A stretch of 47,927 nucleotides of DNA from NCBI GenBank assembly GCA_013054445.1, contig JAAMPI010000248.1, positions 1 through 47,927 of the forward strand, read 5' to 3'. The DNA is from Cudoniella acicularis. Lineage: Eukaryota; Ascomycota; Leotiomycetes; Helotiales; Helotiaceae. This document shows, piece by piece, positions 44,746-47,927 of this stretch (its first letter is position 1; the number at the start of each line of letters is the position of its first letter). Under the pieces are notes generated by a model. It was not told where the DNA came from, did no database searches, and was given only the letters and a program-made list of their open reading frames with translations. The position numbers were made by a program, and so were the translations under genes.

Positions 44746-46298
44746 ATGTCAAATCCTGACCCTCAAGCCGAAGAACCACCAAACACTCCGACCATGGCAA
44801 AGCCAAGTCTACCCACGGTGGAGGATCTAGCTAAGATCGTTGCTGCAAGCACGCTACATAACGACCCCCGGGAGAAGAGAATGGATCGTTCGACAAGACT
44901 TCTCAAAGCTTATCTAATCAAGAATGAGCCTGAGTTTGTTCGTGTGACAGAGTTTCGAGACAGAGTGAGTTCTCCTGGTGACAACGTTGGTCACTTTGAA
45001 TTCGATCTTTAAATTGACGAGTATTATTATTTAGGGCTGGATCCAAAACAAGGAAAAGGGAGATGCCTTCTTCAAGTTACAGCGCGAGAAAGCTGACAAC
45101 GCGGACGAAATCGGAGAGAAGCGGTATATTTATTCTGCCCTTGGTAGCGTGTTTGTTTGGTGCCTAGTTCTTGACGCGAGTTCTGAGACCATTAGGCCCC
45201 TCAAACTCCTGAAACATCTTCCAAATCGATGCTAATTTCTTTCTTCGTAGTTTTTATTCAATGATGCTCCAACTTGCCGACGAGATGCAAAGCAAGACTG
45301 GTGCTTTTTTCCCTCAGAAATCTTTTTCATTTGGAGGGCCTCTGCTTCCTCGTGGAGGACTTTCTCCGCTTGGTTCCCGTGAGAATGAGTTCAAGTCACT
45401 TGATATCTGCATGGCGCCAGGTGGATACACCGCAGCCGTTCTAAAGTACCATCCAAACGCCAAGGCTTACGGAATAACATTGCCAATAGAGCAAGGCGGC
45501 CATCCTCTCCATATTCCTAAAAATCGCCTAGCAGGCCTTAAGCTTCTCGATATCACCATGCTAGCAGCCGAATTTACCGATAGGCCACTTCCAGCAAACC
45601 ACCCAGGAAGGGCCGAGTTCCTCAGTGTTCGGCCGTTCAGGCATTACGCTTTCGACCTGGTTTTCTGCGATGGCATGGTACTTCGAACCCAGGAGCGTCC
45701 AACATACCGAGAAGAGAATGAGGTCACTCGCCTTTCCTGTTCGCAAATGATTCTTGCAATGCAGAGAGTCGCTGAGGGGGGTACAATTATTATGCTTCTC
45801 CATAAGATTGATAGTTGGGGGGCAGCCAGTATTCTCTATACTTTTAGCAAATTCGCCAAGGTTGAGGTTTTCAAGCCTACTAAGAAGCATGCGACGAGAT
45901 CGTCGTTCTACTTAATAGCAAAGGAGGTTCGGTCAGGGAGTGAGGACGCAAAGAAGGCTGTTCAGGAGTGGAAAGATGCTTGGTGGAAGGCAACCTTTGG
46001 AGGTGAGGGTGGTACAGGGGAGCCAAAGCAAGACCCACCTGAGAGTGTTGTGATGGGAGTCATGGAGGATTTTGGCGAGCGACTTATGGAGATGGGTCGT
46101 CCGGTTTGGAGAATCCAGGCTGACGCATTAAGTCGGACTGAGTATGCTGGTGACGGGAGTGCTTCTTCACCTTTTGGCAAAGATATCATTGACTCGCCAA
46201 GCCCGAGGAGACTGGCTGTAGGAAAGGGTTTGCAAGAAAATGTAGTACCTCTGAGGGAGACCTCATCTCTAGAGCGTGGATCTTCGGATAGCTTTTGA
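44746..46298 (+). CDS. FtsJ-like (RrmJ-type) SAM-dependent methyltransferase-fold protein, 3 exons
   Basis: Exons 44746-44964, 45035-45123 and 45251-46298 with introns of 70 and 127 nt give 451 residues. The start MSNPDPQAEEPPNTPTMAKP was preferred, although the frame is open further upstream. The Rossmann-type core begins with the SAM-binding motif SLDICMAPGGYTAAVLKYHP (motif I, usually D-x-C-x-A-P-G-G), then AKAYGITLP, FDLVFCDGMVLRT (motif IV Asp), GTIIMLLHKIDSWGAA (Lys of the K-D-K-E set) and KPTKKHATRSSFYLIAKEV. The last motif seems to lack the final catalytic Glu of RrmJ. FtsJ proteins 2'-O-methylate rRNA, tRNA or mRNA caps. This one belongs to a fungal subfamily whose substrate is not known to me. 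The C-terminal third (EWKDAWWKATFGG, VMGVMEDFGERLMEMGRPVW) is outside the core. Confidence 0.85.
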
Positions 46299-47089
46299 GG
46301 TTTAGAGGCATTTGATCTGGTATTTCGGTGTTAGTGGTGGGCTAGCATGTTGCCGCAGGCGGCAGCCAAGGTGTGGCACAAACATGTGGTCAGCTCAAGC
46401 TCTTAGCTTTGACAATTTGCAAAGCAAATGATAATAGAGTCGTGATTTATTCAATATTTTGCAAATATGTATGTGCTTGTGACTATCGATACGACATCGC
46501 GTTGATAATATTTGAAGGTATGGGCCCTATGGGGTACGATACGGATTTATGAGGTATTTACTGAGCTAAGTGTCAAGACCCTATTATGAATACTCCACAG
46601 TAGCCAAATCACTCAGCTTTTTGAGCATGGAGTGTATCCAAGTCGTTGTGGTCAAGGATGCTAGTTTGTTGCGACAAACGTGAGTTACTATCATCCTGTG
46701 AGCATTTTTGAACTACTCCAGATTTTAATCCTTCCTAGCACTCAGAAAAAAAAACCTGATTGAGTAGTAATTCTAACATTCGGTAAGGCTCAGGGGTTGT
46801 CAGGCGTCGGCCCACTCGTCGCCACGCCAACATGCAGCGCCAGCGCCTTGGAAAAGGTCATTCGAGGATCATGAAGAACTCCCCCCACCACAATTCAAAT
46901 ATTGCTTTTGACCAATTGGATCCTTGATCGATAACCTCATCATAAAACCGGACAGTTCATCGCATCCAAAAAATCCCAAGAGCATCACATACTCACGAAG
47001 TCTTAGTGACCGATCCCAGGCGCTGCGGGGAAGCGCTGTCCGTGTCAACAAATCAGCTCCCCACGCATTCCACAGCAGCTGCCGAAACC
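46299..47089. other. Intergenic region, FtsJ-like gene to secreted protein
   Basis: The 3' flank of the methyltransferase gene and the promoter of the secreted-protein gene. No other gene is seen. Confidence 0.45.
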
Positions 47090-47927
47090 ATGCGGACAAA
47101 CACTCTCACAACATCATTTTTCCTCCTCCCCATATCCATATCCATATCCGCTCTCCAAATACCATCAGTATTCGCACCTTTCTACGAACCACACATCGAC
47201 TCTCTCCTCACCTCCAACGAAACGATAATACCAGACACGAACGAGCTGCTAAAACGAGATGGCAATTGCCCTGTCAACTACAATTCGTGCTCTACACTTG
47301 CGGCAAACGATGGAGCCGCCTGCTGTACCCAAGGCTCGGTATGCACGAGGGACAAGGCAAATAATATAGCGTGTTGCAATATCGGCGCAACGTGTACGGG
47401 GACCATCAATCAAGGTACACCTGCTGCGACGACGACCACTTCCGGAGGAGGAGCCGTATTTGGGACCACGACGACTGCAGCAACGACGACAACGGCGGGT
47501 ACTACGGCGACGATTACGAACGCGGCATCTGTGGTTCCCAATGCCTATTTCCCTTTTCCATATATCTCGACTACATATGTCAATTCCGCGGCGTGCAACT
47601 CAGCGTTCCAGGCTTGCCAGGCCAATTATGCGGCTTGCACTGCGGATCTTCAGGGTGGTTCTAGCGGGTTCGCGGTCACGATCGTGGCGCCTCAGGGAGG
47701 CATTACTGTTAGTCCCACAGTGCAGAATATTGGGGCTAGTTCGGCAGCAGGCGTTTGCAGTAGTCTGAGCTCGGTGGCTTGTTACAATCTTCAGAGTAGT
47801 AACTGTGCACAATTTGGGACGGCGACTGCAGGGGGCAACTTCATTGTTGGGGTTACGGGGAATGCGGCTCCGAGGGTGACTATGGGGTGTATGTTGAAAA
47901 TGGGAGTTGTTGCTGGTGTGGGGTTGG
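47090..47927 (+). CDS. Cys/Thr-rich secreted, probably GPI-anchored protein (partial, runs off window)
   Basis: From ATG at 47090 the frame stays open to the last base (279 codons), so the C-terminus is missing. A signal peptide (MRTNTLTTSFFLLPISISIS) is partly encoded by a CATATC hexamer repeat. A short pro-region ends in a dibasic LLKR, a probable Kex2 site, followed by DGNCPVNYNSC. A Cys-rich module follows (STLAANDGAACCTQGSVC, IACCNIGATC), then a Thr/Ala-rich linker, then a second module (YVNSAACNSAFQACQANYAA, CSSLSSVACYNLQSSNC). The visible end, MGCMLKMGVVAGVGL, may begin a hydrophobic GPI-anchor signal. Cell-wall or surface localisation is inferred and the function is unknown. Confidence 0.8.
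   Translation, partial: MRTNTLTTSFFLLPISISISALQIPSVFAPFYEPHIDSLLTSNETIIPDTNELLKRDGNCPVNYNSCSTLAANDGAACCTQGSVCTRDKANNIACCNIGATCTGTINQGTPAATTTTSGGGAVFGTTTTAATTTTAGTTATITNAASVVPNAYFPFPYISTTYVNSAACNSAFQACQANYAACTADLQGGSSGFAVTIVAPQGGITVSPTVQNIGASSAAGVCSSLSSVACYNLQSSNCAQFGTATAGGNFIVGVTGNAAPRVTMGCMLKMGVVAGVGL

Noticed and set aside
1..47927. tRNA, rRNA, CRISPR or secondary-metabolite cluster
   Set aside because: I looked for tRNA-like T-arm motifs, repeat-spacer arrays and PKS/NRPS/P450-type proteins and saw none.

Overview
The window is nuclear DNA from a filamentous ascomycete (Pezizomycotina). The evidence is short GT-AG introns of about 47-150 nt, gene density of roughly one per 3-4 kb, AT-rich gene-free blocks between GC-balanced genes, and fungal-specific families (DUF3824-type protein, modin-like protein, Cys-rich single-pass wall/membrane proteins). 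The family mix is compatible with Leotiomycetes/Helotiales, but that placement is inference from recall, not a search.

Layout. 1-3262: gene-free flank. 3263-4351: secreted/single-pass Cys-rich surface protein (+), 3 exons. 4352-8730: gene-poor, with an AT-rich block from about 5.3 to 8.6 kb. 8731-10653 (-) and 10968-13073 (+): divergent spliceosome genes PRP31 and CLF1, each with one in-frame, stop-free intron. 13545-15414 (-): three-exon modin-like membrane protein. 18116-20401 (+): RS-rich DUF3824-type protein. 22139-22792 (-): CENP-V/GFA zinc enzyme with an 8-nt first coding exon, divergent from a four-exon COX19 at 22994-23511 (+). 25234-27500 (+): NPR3 of the SEACIT/GATOR1 complex. 28463-29308 (+): unknown single-pass membrane protein. 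31345-33084 (-): bHLH transcription factor with a long GC-rich leader. 36730-37913 (+): five-exon SFT2. 40298-43775 (+): LARP1-type RNA-binding protein whose La module and C-terminal DM15 region are joined across an intron. 44746-46298 (+): FtsJ-like methyltransferase. 47090 to the end (+): Cys/Thr-rich secreted protein, cut by the window edge.

Most genes are housekeeping: splicing (PRP31, CLF1), mitochondrial copper/COX assembly (COX19), TORC1 nutrient sensing (NPR3), Golgi traffic (SFT2) and mRNA translation control (LARP1). No secondary-metabolite cluster, CRISPR, rRNA, tRNA or intact transposon was recognised. Nothing here is a clear new multi-gene system. The best leads are the stop-free introns in two adjacent splicing-factor genes, the beads-on-a-string DUF3824 protein, the modin-like protein, the atypical FtsJ-like protein, and three GTCACGTG sites in the gene-free left arm. 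Splice junctions were assigned by eye from reading frame, splice consensus and family fit.
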